In this document: positions 7,542-14,346 of the stretch, in pieces
How positions within the stretch are numbered: position 1 is the stretch's first letter
Layout of the letters: the number at the start of each line of letters is the position of its first letter
Origin: an uncultured Christensenella sp.
GTDB taxonomy: Bacteria; Bacillota; Clostridia; Christensenellales; UBA3700
Length of the DNA stretch: 28,444 nucleotides
Direction of reading: 5' to 3'
Assembly: GCA_910584975.1 (NCBI GenBank)
Contig: CAJUEA010000020.1
Coordinates: forward strand, 1 to 28,444
The notes under the pieces: model-generated
What the model was told of the DNA's origin: nothing
The model's input: only the letters and a program-made list of their open reading frames with translations
Databases searched by the model: none
Program-made: the position numbers and the translations under genes

Positions 7542-8456
7542 TTAATTTTTTTTATCTTTTACAAATCGCTTTTTTGATGTTTTAACAGTCTTTTGCTTTT
7601 CCTCGCCAATTTTAAAATCTGTGTGTTTTTCGAATCGTGAGGCGATTATTTCATTTTTCAACAATACACCATAATTGTCAATCTTTTGACGCAACTTGCT
7701 ACCAACAAAACTATTGCTGTTTGGATAAATTTTTAGCAGTTCCACCACAGACATTGCAATGCAATTATTCCCTTGAATTGTCTTTAAGCTTTGACTTGTC
7801 CCAAGCAACTTTGAACACACAAAAATTGGATTATATTCTCTAGTAATACCGATTTTTGAAGGGTTAACGCCAAAATTTCCACTGGCAATCAACACATCGT
7901 CGTACTTTAATTCACCAATCACGGACGCCAAAAAATCATTAACAAACAAAATTGCATCTTCCATTTTGTCTTTGTTGCCACTCAAAGCAAACTTTGCAAA
8001 ATCATTAAATTCTGCAATCAAAACGCTGTCTTTTTCGCTCTTAAACTCGCTTAACAAATATGCAATTTCTCTGTCGCTCTCACAAATTTTATCCGCCTCT
8101 GTGCAATCGGAATTGGACGAGAAACATACGACATCAACATTATGCTTCTTCAAAGTATCAATCAAATTTTCTGCAATGCTATTGTCATCATCAAAAACAA
8201 CATTGCCCAAAATTTCTTTAAAACCACATTCAAAATTTGTTTTTGTGGTAAGCATTCTCCCTCTTAAAAAATGACCTAATGCTGGTGTATTATCCTCTTG
8301 CAGGCAGCATTTAAAAAGCCCCATTTTTTTCAAAATTGTTGCTTTTTGAATGCACTTAACCTGCTCTGCTGTACACTCGTATTCGCTGTCATATTTTGAG
8401 TAATCAGGCAAACTGCCAACTCCCAGTCCATTAATTACAAATAAAAATATCCTCAT
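7542..8456 (-). CDS. Degenerate phosphopentomutase (DeoB) homologue, likely not a mutase
   Basis: A 304-residue protein aligning by eye with DeoB, which interconverts ribose 1- and 5-phosphate, but shorter than its usual 390-400 residues. It keeps the frame of the first motif, VINGLGVGSLPD (DeoB has a metal-binding Asp where N stands), and of the last, SGNFGVNPS...ITREY (DeoB has DHGND and DHTRE). The Asp and His metal ligands and the segment holding the active-site Thr are therefore missing. The C-terminus is Lys-rich. The start is ATG 8456, where the DeoB alignment begins; an upstream in-frame ATG at 8504 lies before the promoter. No ribosome binding site precedes 8456, and the promoter places the RNA start at or beside this ATG. 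Position between spoIIM-like and dacF matches deoB synteny. Probable pseudoenzyme with a new role, or gene under decay. Confidence 0.75.
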   Translation of the reverse strand: MRIFLFVINGLGVGSLPDYSKYDSEYECTAEQVKCIQKATILKKMGLFKCCLQEDNTPALGHFLRGRMLTTKTNFECGFKEILGNVVFDDDNSIAENLIDTLKKHNVDVVCFSSNSDCTEADKICESDREIAYLLSEFKSEKDSVLIAEFNDFAKFALSGNKDKMEDAILFVNDFLASVIGELKYDDVLIASGNFGVNPSKIGITREYNPIFVCSKLLGTSQSLKTIQGNNCIAMSVVELLKIYPNSNSFVGSKLRQKIDNYGVLLKNEIIASRFEKHTDFKIGEEKQKTVKTSKKRFVKDKKN

Positions 8457-8462
8457 ATTGTG

Positions 8463-8491
8463 ATTATACAATATAAGGATACATTTGTCAA
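8463..8491 (-). promoter_or_regulatory. Consensus sigma-A promoter giving a leaderless mRNA
   Basis: Minus strand TTGACA (8486-8491), 17 bases, TATAAT (8463-8468): both hexamers perfect. Only six bases (8457-8462) separate the -10 from the ATG at 8456, so transcription should begin at the start codon itself. Confidence 0.85.
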
Positions 8492-8603
8492 TGTAAAAAA
8501 ACATAAATATTCAATACTATTTTAATGTTATTCAATGTTCGCATTTGCAAAGCGAAATAATAAGGCATTTTTTCAAATCAAAAAACAAACAACTTTTACA
8601 CAA

Positions 8604-9218
8604 TCAAACGATAATGATAAACTTTGCTATGGCAGGAATAATAATGCAAATCAAAATCAAAAATAACAGCAATAATGCACAAACGCACAAAATATGTTTT
8701 ATGATAATTTTATTTGTGTTTTTGCACACTAATCCCTTGCCACCACAACTCATCCTGTAAAAATTGCAAATACAAGTAACAGCAATCAAGCTTGCAATAA
8801 CAGCAATATACATTGGTATTGTAAAAGTTATAATGCAAATAAATCCAACAAATTTGTCTGCAATAATAATTCCTACCAATCTTCCACCAAAGCGATAGGC
8901 TGTGTAAAACAATACAATGTACGGCAAGCAGTAAAAATACTTATGATAAAGCTGCAAATAACACAATGCCATACCAAAAATAGTAAGCAACAAAACTTTG
9001 ATAAATGTACCAAACAAATTGAACTGTTCATTGCTGATAAGCACAATATAGTTATATCTGCTTGTTACATTTTCTCTAAGCGAAGTTATTACTATTCCCA
9101 AAACAAGCCCACCAATAATAGTAAGCATAAGGCACAGCAACAATCGTTTATGCTCTTTAATATAACATTTTAAGCTTGTTAACAAATAATCTAATTTACA
9201 ACGAAATCCACCTTGCAT
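8604..9218 (-). CDS. Multi-pass membrane protein, SpoIIM-like
   Basis: A 204-residue integral membrane protein: a basic N-terminal segment, a long helix at about 24-45 with a G-rich face (IIGGLVLGIV), a polar loop, then four or five further hydrophobic helices. In size, topology and the KEHK-before-first-helix pattern it resembles SpoIIM, the channel-like partner of SpoIID and SpoIIP in septal peptidoglycan dissolution during engulfment. The stronger support is position: it precedes the deoB-like and dacF genes as spoIIM does in Bacillus, although xerD and pnp are absent between them. The start ATG at 9218 lacks a clear ribosome binding site and lies 11 bases after a promoter -10. Naming is tentative because residue similarity is weak; a generic membrane protein cannot be excluded. 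Confidence 0.5.
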   Translation of the reverse strand: MQGGFRCKLDYLLTSLKCYIKEHKRLLLCLMLTIIGGLVLGIVITSLRENVTSRYNYIVLISNEQFNLFGTFIKVLLLTIFGMALCYLQLYHKYFYCLPYIVLFYTAYRFGGRLVGIIIADKFVGFICIITFTIPMYIAVIASLIAVTCICNFYRMSCGGKGLVCKNTNKIIIKHILCVCALLLLFLILICIIIPAIAKFIIIV

Positions 9219-9229
9219 ACCAAAAATAA

Positions 9230-9259
9230 ATTATGCAAGGAATATTCAGTTTATGTCAA
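9230..9259 (-). promoter_or_regulatory. Sigma-A promoter of the SpoIIM-like gene, very short leader
   Basis: Minus strand TTGACA (9254-9259), 18 bases, CATAAT (9230-9235). The ATG at 9218 is 11 bases beyond the -10, predicting a leader of only about four bases. Confidence 0.7.
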
Positions 9260-9349
9260 ATTTTAAATAATTTTTTGTTTTTTACAAAAAAAATAATAAA
9301 ACAAAAAATTATACTATCCTCAATTATGTAATGAAATTTTAAATATTAA

Positions 9350-9679
9350 TCAATAGAACTCATATCTGATTTTTTCAATCATAGTATATATAAAATGCTT
9401 GTTTGTAGGCTTGCCCTTAACATCAGAAATTGTTGAACCAAATGTTTGATAAAGCAAATCACTGTTGCCATAAAGCCACGCATTACTGATGCTGTTTTGA
9501 ATATCTTTTTCAATAGTCGCGATATTTTTTTTATATTTATCAGCAATCAATTTGTATCCTACTCTAGATAGTGGCTCTAAATTTTCGCCTTTTATCCCCA
9601 AATTAATAATATCAGCCAAATAATTTAAGCCGATATTGTTTGGTTTAAAACCATATTTTAATAAATAATCGTAAATCAT
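9350..9679 (-). CDS. Stand-alone Spo0A C-terminal DNA-binding domain protein
   Basis: A 109-residue protein consisting solely of the Spo0A effector domain. Seen against Bacillus Spo0A: GLNYLADII for GYLYLREAI, IADKYKK for IAKKFNT, IEKDIQNSISNAW for VERAIRHAIEVAW (recognition helix; Glu kept, neighbouring Arg to Lys or Gln), YGNSD, FG, and the invariant KPTN near the end. There is no receiver domain and no room for one: the spoIVB stop is only 240 bases upstream and a terminator and promoter fill that gap. The start is ATG 9679 because AGGTGG (9687-9692) lies 7 bases upstream; a GTG at 9685 is too close. Its position right after spoIVB is that of spo0A itself. In B. subtilis, removing the receiver gives a constitutively active protein, so this one should bind DNA without phosphorylation. 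Domain identity is confident; role is inference. Confidence 0.9.
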   Translation of the reverse strand: MIYDYLLKYGFKPNNIGLNYLADIINLGIKGENLEPLSRVGYKLIADKYKKNIATIEKDIQNSISNAWLYGNSDLLYQTFGSTISDVKGKPTNKHFIYTMIEKIRYEFY

Positions 9680-9721
9680 ATGCACTCCACCTCTGTTTCT
9701 TTTATTTTATCACTTTTTTTA

Positions 9722-9768
9722 TGTCGAATTATAGCTTTTTTTGTCGAATTTTGTCGAATAATGTCGAA
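9722..9768. promoter_or_regulatory. Four perfect 10-bp-phased Spo0A (0A) boxes
   Basis: TGTCGAA occurs on the plus strand at 9722-9728, 9742-9748, 9752-9758 and 9762-9768. Starts fall on one 10-bp register with position 9732 skipped, so all sites face the same side of the helix. TGTCGAA is the established 0A box. The sites overlap the -35 and abut the -10 of the promoter for the Spo0A-domain gene, and the outermost overlaps the end of the spoIVB terminator tract. Confidence 0.9.
9728..9757 (-). promoter_or_regulatory. Promoter of the Spo0A-domain gene
   Basis: Minus strand TATAAT at 9728-9733, preceded after 18 bases by TCGACA (9752-9757), one mismatch from TTGACA and lying inside the second 0A box from the upstream end. 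RNA start is expected near 9721, within the last box, about 42 bases before the ATG. Such overlap allows activation at the -35 or repression downstream of the -10. Confidence 0.75.
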
Positions 9769-9799
9769 AAAAAACACATTCCTAAAATAATTAAGAATG
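9767..9799 (-). terminator. Terminator after spoIVB
   Basis: CATTCCTAA (9777-9785) and TTAAGAATG (9791-9799) pair with one mismatch around a five-base loop; on the minus strand eight U residues follow (9767-9774). It separates spoIVB from the Spo0A-domain gene, so the latter is transcribed from its own promoter. Confidence 0.75.
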
Positions 9800-9919
9800 T
9801 ATTTTTGTTCAATATCAATTAAATCTTAAAAAATTATCTCTAAAAATCACTTAAGTCAAACATCATAAAACAAGAGATAAAAGATATAATCAATCAACAC
9901 TTTAAAACAAAATTATTAA

Positions 9920-10987
9920 TTATTTGTCAATCATCCAATCTATATAAGTGCCATAGCCTTTGGTGCTGTCTGCCAAAAAAACATGCGTTACTGCGCCAAT
10001 CAATTTGCCTTTTTGAACAATAGGACTGCCACTCATTCCTTGCACAATGCCACCACACAATTTAATAAGCCTTTCATCAGTTACTCTGTAAAGAATACCT
10101 TTTGGTTTGTCTTTATCCTGCTTGCAAGCCTTAATTATTTCAATATCATAATATGTTGGTATACCTGTAAACGCAGAAGATACTATTTGTGCTTTTCCGG
10201 GCTTAACACTTTTGCAAGATGCAACATTAATTTTTTTCAATCCAGAAGTATCACCTGTATAATTTCCAAAAATGCCTTGCGTTTCGTTGGTATCAATGTT
10301 TCCAAGTTTAACCTCTTTTACAAGATTACCAACCAACTCCCCTGCACTATTCTTTTTGCCTTTGTAAACGCTAAAAATATTCGCATCGCAAATAAAGCCA
10401 TTCACAGCAGTTGTGCCATCCTTGCAATACACATCACTTATAGGATGTCCCAGTGCACCAAATCTACCATCTTTTGTATCAATAAATGTCAATGTACCAA
10501 TACCATCTGTTGCATCAGACACACTAAGCCCAATTTTAAACTCTCCAGAAATGCTATCTTTTTCTGCTTTAACAAAAGCAGTGTACGGCACACCATTTCT
10601 TATCATAGAAAGCTCTATATTGTTTTTGTCCACCTGACTAATAACATTTGCAATATCTTCAGAGGAATACACCTCATTACCATTTATTTTTTTCAGCAAA
10701 TCGCCTTTTTTGATATCACTATCAGCAAGAGGTGTTTGCACACCTTCAGCTGTCACAACAGGCAAAATGCTCTCCACAAGCAGGCCATTTGGACGAACTT
10801 CCACGCCTATCGGCTGACCTCCCAAATAAACTTGCCTATTTGACAATTTTTCTTCCTTTATCGTTGGGGTAAAGTTTAACAAAAAAACTTCCTCAGTGCC
10901 ACCCGTAAACCCTAATGCCATAATAAAAACAGCAAGCAATAAAATAAGGCTTACCGAAACAATAATTTTCTTTTTTGACAAATTCAC
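9920..10987 (-). CDS. spoIVB: SpoIVB serine peptidase
   Basis: A 355-residue membrane-tethered serine protease of family S55. In Bacillus it is made in the forespore, crosses into the intermembrane space and cleaves SpoIVFA to activate pro-sigma-K processing. Seen: an N-terminal transmembrane anchor (about residues 7-27), a PDZ domain in the first third (with KKGDLLKKINGNEV), the catalytic His in GALGHPI and the catalytic Ser in QGMSGSPI, and a typical end with GYGTYIDWMID. Active-site motifs are intact. The start is GTG 10987: AAGGAGG lies five bases upstream, whereas an upstream ATG at 11026 has none. Length is below the 426 of B. subtilis but usual for clostridial members. The next gene downstream is the Spo0A-domain protein, the conserved spoIVB-spo0A order. 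Confidence 0.92.
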   Translation of the reverse strand: MNLSKKKIIVSVSLILLLAVFIMALGFTGGTEEVFLLNFTPTIKEEKLSNRQVYLGGQPIGVEVRPNGLLVESILPVVTAEGVQTPLADSDIKKGDLLKKINGNEVYSSEDIANVISQVDKNNIELSMIRNGVPYTAFVKAEKDSISGEFKIGLSVSDATDGIGTLTFIDTKDGRFGALGHPISDVYCKDGTTAVNGFICDANIFSVYKGKKNSAGELVGNLVKEVKLGNIDTNETQGIFGNYTGDTSGLKKINVASCKSVKPGKAQIVSSAFTGIPTYYDIEIIKACKQDKDKPKGILYRVTDERLIKLCGGIVQGMSGSPIVQKGKLIGAVTHVFLADSTKGYGTYIDWMIDK

Positions 10988-11247
10988 AATTCCCTCCTTA
11001 TACAAATAGTCTTTTGAGAAATGCAAAAGCTATTCTATAAATGAGCGTTTTAAATTTGTAAATTTTACCAGAAGATATATTGCTCTTATTTTTTTGAAAA
11101 CTACACGATATTATGTTGTCTTAACAAATTAATTTTAAAAATTACATTTCAATCGATTCGTAAAAATATTATATAACTATATTTTTATACAACATACTAC
11201 CATTTGTCAATCAAACAATAATATGATTATTGTAAAATTTATGCGAA

Positions 11248-11284
11248 TAAAATAAAAGAAAGATTTTCAATCACTTAAAAATCT
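11248..11284 (-). terminator. Terminator of the antiporter transcript
   Basis: Minus strand AGATTTT (11278-11284) pairs with AAAATCT (11261-11267) across ten bases and is followed by a U-rich tract (11248-11260). The rest of the 391-base gap 10988-11378 is AT-rich with no open frame I would call; no confident spoIVB promoter was found, including no clear sigma-G pair. Confidence 0.6.
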
Positions 11285-11314
11285 CCCTTTTAAAAACATT
11301 ATTTATAATTGTCA

Positions 11315-11357
11315 TTTGCTATTAAATTTAATTGTTGACTTTAAATTTGATAGCAAA
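11315..11357. repeat. 17-bp inverted repeat downstream of the antiporter
   Basis: Arms at 11315-11331 and 11341-11357 are reverse complements across 17 bases with one T-G-type mismatch and a nine-base loop. It begins 21 bases after the antiporter stop. No U tract follows on either strand, so it may stabilise the mRNA 3' end rather than terminate; the separate terminator at 11248 lies further on. Confidence 0.6.
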
Positions 11358-11378
11358 ACAAAAGCAAAATTATTCAAA

Positions 11379-12683
11379 TCAAGCTGTTTCCTCTTCATAT
11401 GGTGGTGGTTCGATACCATCCAATTGCAAAGGAGTTGCATCGTCTTTTTTGTAAAGCAGTTTCAAACAAATTGGTGTCAAGAAACTTGAAATGATAATTA
11501 GTAATACAACTGGGAACATATATTTCGCATCTATTATTCCCGCATTTATTCCTTTGTTTGCCACAATAAGCACAACTTCTCCTCTTGCCATCATACCAAA
11601 GCCAACCCTAACAGAGTCTTTGAAAGAATACTTGCACATCAATGCTCCTGCACCACAACCAAGTATTTTTGCAAGCAAACCAAACACCACAAATGCCACA
11701 CTAAAACCTAAAAGTTCAACATTGAAGGTTGAAAAATCCATTCCTATACCAATGTTTGCAAAGAATATCGGACCAAAGAACATATAAGAGTTTGTATCAA
11801 TCTTTTTTTCAATATATTCAGTTGATGGCATATTGCTCATTACAACACCTGCAACAAACGCACCAGTAATGGCAGCAACACCAAACAACGCCTCAGATGC
11901 CCAAGCAAAAATCAAACATATTACAAGTCCGAAAATTGGAATTCTTCTGCTGACAGGGAATTTTTTTGAAAGCCACTTGATAATGTAGTGACAAAGCACG
12001 CCAGCACCAACAGCAAACACAAAGAAAAGCAAAACTCTGATGACTGTTTCTGTAATTGTAACATTGCCATCGCCACTGCCATTTATGCTTATAACAACTG
12101 ACAAAATCAAAATACCAATAATATCATCCAAAATCGCAGCACTCAAAATACTACTGCCGACTTTTCCTTTCAATTTGCCAAGTTCCTTTAAAACTTCAAC
12201 GGTAATGCCAACTGAAGTTGCAGTAAGCATTATACCAAAGAAAATACAATGCATAACTTCTGATTGAGAGTTAAATGCAGCAAATTTTCTGTCTATACCC
12301 CAACCTACAAAAAAGCCAAAAACAAGAGGAACAACCACACCAAGAACTGTTATAACGATTGATGGCAAGCCATTCTTTTTGATTTCTTTAATATTTGTGT
12401 CAAGACCAGATGAAAACATAATCATCAAAACACCAATTTGAGATAATGCCTTAAAAACTATGTCAATCTCCGCATTGGCACCAACTTTAATAAAACCAGT
12501 TATTGGTCCTAAAAGCATACCTGCAAGCAACGCTCCCACAACTTGTGGAAGTCCAAGTTTACGACAGATTATGCCAAATATTTTTGTTGTCAAAAGCAAA
12601 ACGCCTAGATACAAAAATAATGTAACAACAAATTCAGTTTGCAATGCAATATTAAATGCTAGCAAATTTTTGAACATAGACAT
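11379..12683 (-). CDS. CPA2-family cation/proton antiporter
   Basis: A 434-residue inner-membrane transporter of the monovalent cation:proton antiporter-2 family (KefB/NapA type) with about 12-13 hydrophobic helices. Seen: GLPQVVGALLAGMLLGP in the second helix region, which is a family hallmark; TSVGITVEVLKELG; and AILDDIIGIL carrying the paired Asp typical of electrogenic Na+ or K+/H+ exchange. The C-terminus is a short acidic tail; there is no RCK/TrkA nucleotide-binding domain, unlike KefB. ATG at 12683 follows GGGAG by seven bases. It is monocistronic, with a consensus promoter at 12730-12758 and terminator at 11248. Sodium or potassium preference cannot be read. Confidence 0.88.
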   Translation of the reverse strand: MSMFKNLLAFNIALQTEFVVTLFLYLGVLLLTTKIFGIICRKLGLPQVVGALLAGMLLGPITGFIKVGANAEIDIVFKALSQIGVLMIMFSSGLDTNIKEIKKNGLPSIVITVLGVVVPLVFGFFVGWGIDRKFAAFNSQSEVMHCIFFGIMLTATSVGITVEVLKELGKLKGKVGSSILSAAILDDIIGILILSVVISINGSGDGNVTITETVIRVLLFFVFAVGAGVLCHYIIKWLSKKFPVSRRIPIFGLVICLIFAWASEALFGVAAITGAFVAGVVMSNMPSTEYIEKKIDTNSYMFFGPIFFANIGIGMDFSTFNVELLGFSVAFVVFGLLAKILGCGAGALMCKYSFKDSVRVGFGMMARGEVVLIVANKGINAGIIDAKYMFPVVLLIIISSFLTPICLKLLYKKDDATPLQLDGIEPPPYEEETA

Positions 12684-12729
12684 CTTTTAACTCCCAATAA
12701 AATATTTCTAAGTTTTCTAAACCTATGAC

Positions 12730-12758
12730 ATTATACTCTTATTAAGAATTATTGTCAA
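12730..12758 (-). promoter_or_regulatory. Consensus sigma-A promoter of the antiporter
   Basis: Minus strand TTGACA (12753-12758), 17 bases, TATAAT (12730-12735), both perfect, about 45 bases ahead of the start codon. Confidence 0.85.
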
Positions 12759-12846
12759 ATTAATTATGGGCAAATATCAAATATTTTCAAAAAAATTCGC
12801 TTGCGATTTTATTTTTTTAAATTTAATTGATTTTTCAATTTTTTGA

Positions 12847-12878
12847 CAAAAAAAATCTGCCATAAAGCAAGCAGATTT
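12847..12878 (-). terminator. Terminator of the PC4-like gene
   Basis: Minus strand AAATCTGC (12871-12878), ten-base loop, GCAGATTT (12853-12860), then a run of U (12847-12852). It lies about 120 bases after the gene's stop; nothing else is seen in 12759-13000. Confidence 0.8.
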
Positions 12879-13000
12879 ATCAATATTAGTTTTAAAACTT
12901 CGCATGATTAAATTTGAGTCATAAAAGTAAAATTGCAATAAAACAATTACGCAAACATATACTTATTTGCGCAATTAAAGCAAAATCAAATCAAATTTTA

Positions 13001-13225
13001 TTATTTAATTTCAAAATTCATCAAAAGTTCTTTAAGGGCAATCATTTCTTCCTTAGACAAAGTAACACCCTTACCCATTTTGCTACCATCTGGGGACCAC
13101 TCTCTGATATCATATTTAGCCTCTTTTTCATTCCAGCTAATAAGATTAAGTTCCTTTTTCCAACCCTTTTGAGATTCAGACAAAGAGCCAATGTTGGCAA
13201 CAATTTGATAATTAAATTCTGGCAT
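13001..13225 (-). CDS. YdbC-type PC4-like single-stranded DNA/RNA-binding protein
   Basis: A 74-residue protein of the bacterial YdbC/PC4 (transcriptional coactivator p15) family, a small beta-sheet plus helix fold that dimerises and binds single-stranded nucleic acid. Seen: KYDIREWSPDGSKMGKGVTL in the middle, the family's signature, followed by the C-terminal helix ending in LKELL. The ATG at 13225 is used because GGAGG lies five bases upstream; an in-frame ATG four codons earlier overlaps that site. It stands alone, with its own promoter and terminator. The biological role of bacterial members is not settled. Confidence 0.85.
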   Translation of the reverse strand: MPEFNYQIVANIGSLSESQKGWKKELNLISWNEKEAKYDIREWSPDGSKMGKGVTLSKEEMIALKELLMNFEIK

Positions 13226-13253
13226 AACACCCTCCATAATTTAAGCTACCTTT

Positions 13254-13282
13254 ATTTTAGCATAATAAAATAATAATTTCAA
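13254..13282 (-). promoter_or_regulatory. Promoter of the PC4-like gene
   Basis: Minus strand TTGAAA (13277-13282), 17 bases, TAAAAT (13254-13259), about 28 bases before the ATG. Confidence 0.65.
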
Positions 13283-13514
13283 TACTTTTATTAAAAATTA
13301 TATAAATTTTTTTTTAAATATTTACTATATTATCTAATAAAATATAAATAACCGAAATTTATCAACAAATAAGCTCAAAATTAGACAAATTTTCACTCAA
13401 ATATTTTTTTATAATATATCAAAACATCAAATGATAGACAATTTTTCTCTATAACTCAAGAATATGTATAAAATTAATGCTACTTGCCAATAACCATTGT
13501 ATCTGGAGGTTATT

Positions 13515-14105
13515 ATGACAAAGAAAAACACAAAAACATTTAACAATTTAGCAAAAGCATATGTAGGAGAATCTTGTGCTCGTGGCAGATACCACATGCT
13601 AGCAGAATTTGCAGAAAAAAGTGGATATGTTGCAATGAGTGATATGATAAAATTGATTGAAGAAAACGAATTTCAACATTCAAGAATGATGTACAGCTTT
13701 ATTTGTTCTATGGACAAAGAAACTATTGACAACATTGATATGAATGTAGGTATACCTTTCAAAGAAAAACCAAACACTCTTTTGGAAAATCTTAAGTTCT
13801 CTGCTGAGGATGAAAAAATTGAGGCAACAAAAATTTATCCTCAATTTGAAAAAGAAGCTCGTGAAGAAGGCTTTGAAGATGTTGCAAATTTCTTCAGAAA
13901 CCTTATTCAAGTGGAAACTTGCCACCAAAGCACTTTTGAACAACTTTATGACCAATTGAAAAATGGTACTATGTACAAAAAGCCAAAGGCTATCAAATGG
14001 AAATGTGCATCTTGTGGTTATGAACACACCTCAAAAGAGGCTTGGACAAACTGCCCTCTTTGTGGTGCACCTCAAGGCACAGTAATGATTCAAATTCAAG
14101 ACTGA
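13515..14105 (+). CDS. Rubrerythrin
   Basis: A 196-residue cytoplasmic non-haem iron peroxidase that reduces hydrogen peroxide in anaerobes. Seen: an N-terminal ferritin-like four-helix domain with diiron-ligand motifs (ESCARGRY near the start, EENEFQH, and the ExxH in VETCHQ), then a C-terminal rubredoxin-like domain with CASCGY and CPLCGA, the two CxxC pairs that hold an Fe(Cys)4 centre. The ATG at 13515 is chosen for GGAGG five bases upstream; an upstream in-frame ATG at 13497 has no such site. It is a single-gene unit closed by a strong terminator. No convincing PerR box was found in the AT-rich upstream region 13283-13514. Confidence 0.95.
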   Translation: MTKKNTKTFNNLAKAYVGESCARGRYHMLAEFAEKSGYVAMSDMIKLIEENEFQHSRMMYSFICSMDKETIDNIDMNVGIPFKEKPNTLLENLKFSAEDEKIEATKIYPQFEKEAREEGFEDVANFFRNLIQVETCHQSTFEQLYDQLKNGTMYKKPKAIKWKCASCGYEHTSKEAWTNCPLCGAPQGTVMIQIQD

Positions 14106-14123
14106 TTTAAAATCTTTTCAAAC

Positions 14124-14156
14124 AAAAAAATGTTGACAAATAGTCAACATTTTTTT
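14124..14156. terminator. Bidirectional terminator after rubrerythrin
   Basis: ATGTTGAC and GTCAACAT form a perfect stem around AAATA (14138-14142), extended by seven A and seven T on either side (14124-14130, 14150-14156). It can act on both strands and would also serve the minus-strand proA transcript. Confidence 0.9.
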
Positions 14157-14346
14157 GTTTATCTAATTCACTAAATTATTAATAAGAACATTTTCAAAAC
14201 TATGACATTGTATTTGTATGGTATTAAATTTTAAATTACAATTCTAATTGCAAAGTAAAATTAATGTTTTTTATCGATTAATACCGATTTTTGACAGGAT
14301 TTTCCAAAAATAATCCTTTTCAAAAAATCATAAATTACAATTATTT

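Noticed and set aside
8457..8504. A longer deoB-like protein starting at ATG 8504
   Set aside because: The extra 16 codons contain the -35, spacer and -10 of a perfect promoter and do not align with DeoB; no ribosome binding site precedes 8504.
8545..8760. A 71-codon plus-strand open frame opposite the SpoIIM-like gene
   Set aside because: No ribosome binding site and the hydrophobic minus-strand product is the coherent one.
9686..9919. A receiver-domain remnant upstream of the Spo0A-domain gene
   Set aside because: The gap is filled by a terminator, a promoter and 0A boxes, and no frame gives receiver motifs (acidic pair, Asp, Lys).
9983..10843. A 286-codon open frame on the plus strand opposite spoIVB
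   Set aside because: Its product is rich in Cys, Asn, Ile and His with no motif; it is the antisense shadow of a gene whose catalytic motifs are certain.
10988..11247. A sigma-G promoter for spoIVB
   Set aside because: A GAATA-like -35 occurs near 11030, but no CATNNTA -10 lies at the right distance; a TTGACA further upstream has poor spacing to its -10.
13283..13514. A PerR-type operator before rubrerythrin
   Set aside because: The region is nearly all A/T and no TTATAAT-N-ATTATAA-like palindrome is convincing.
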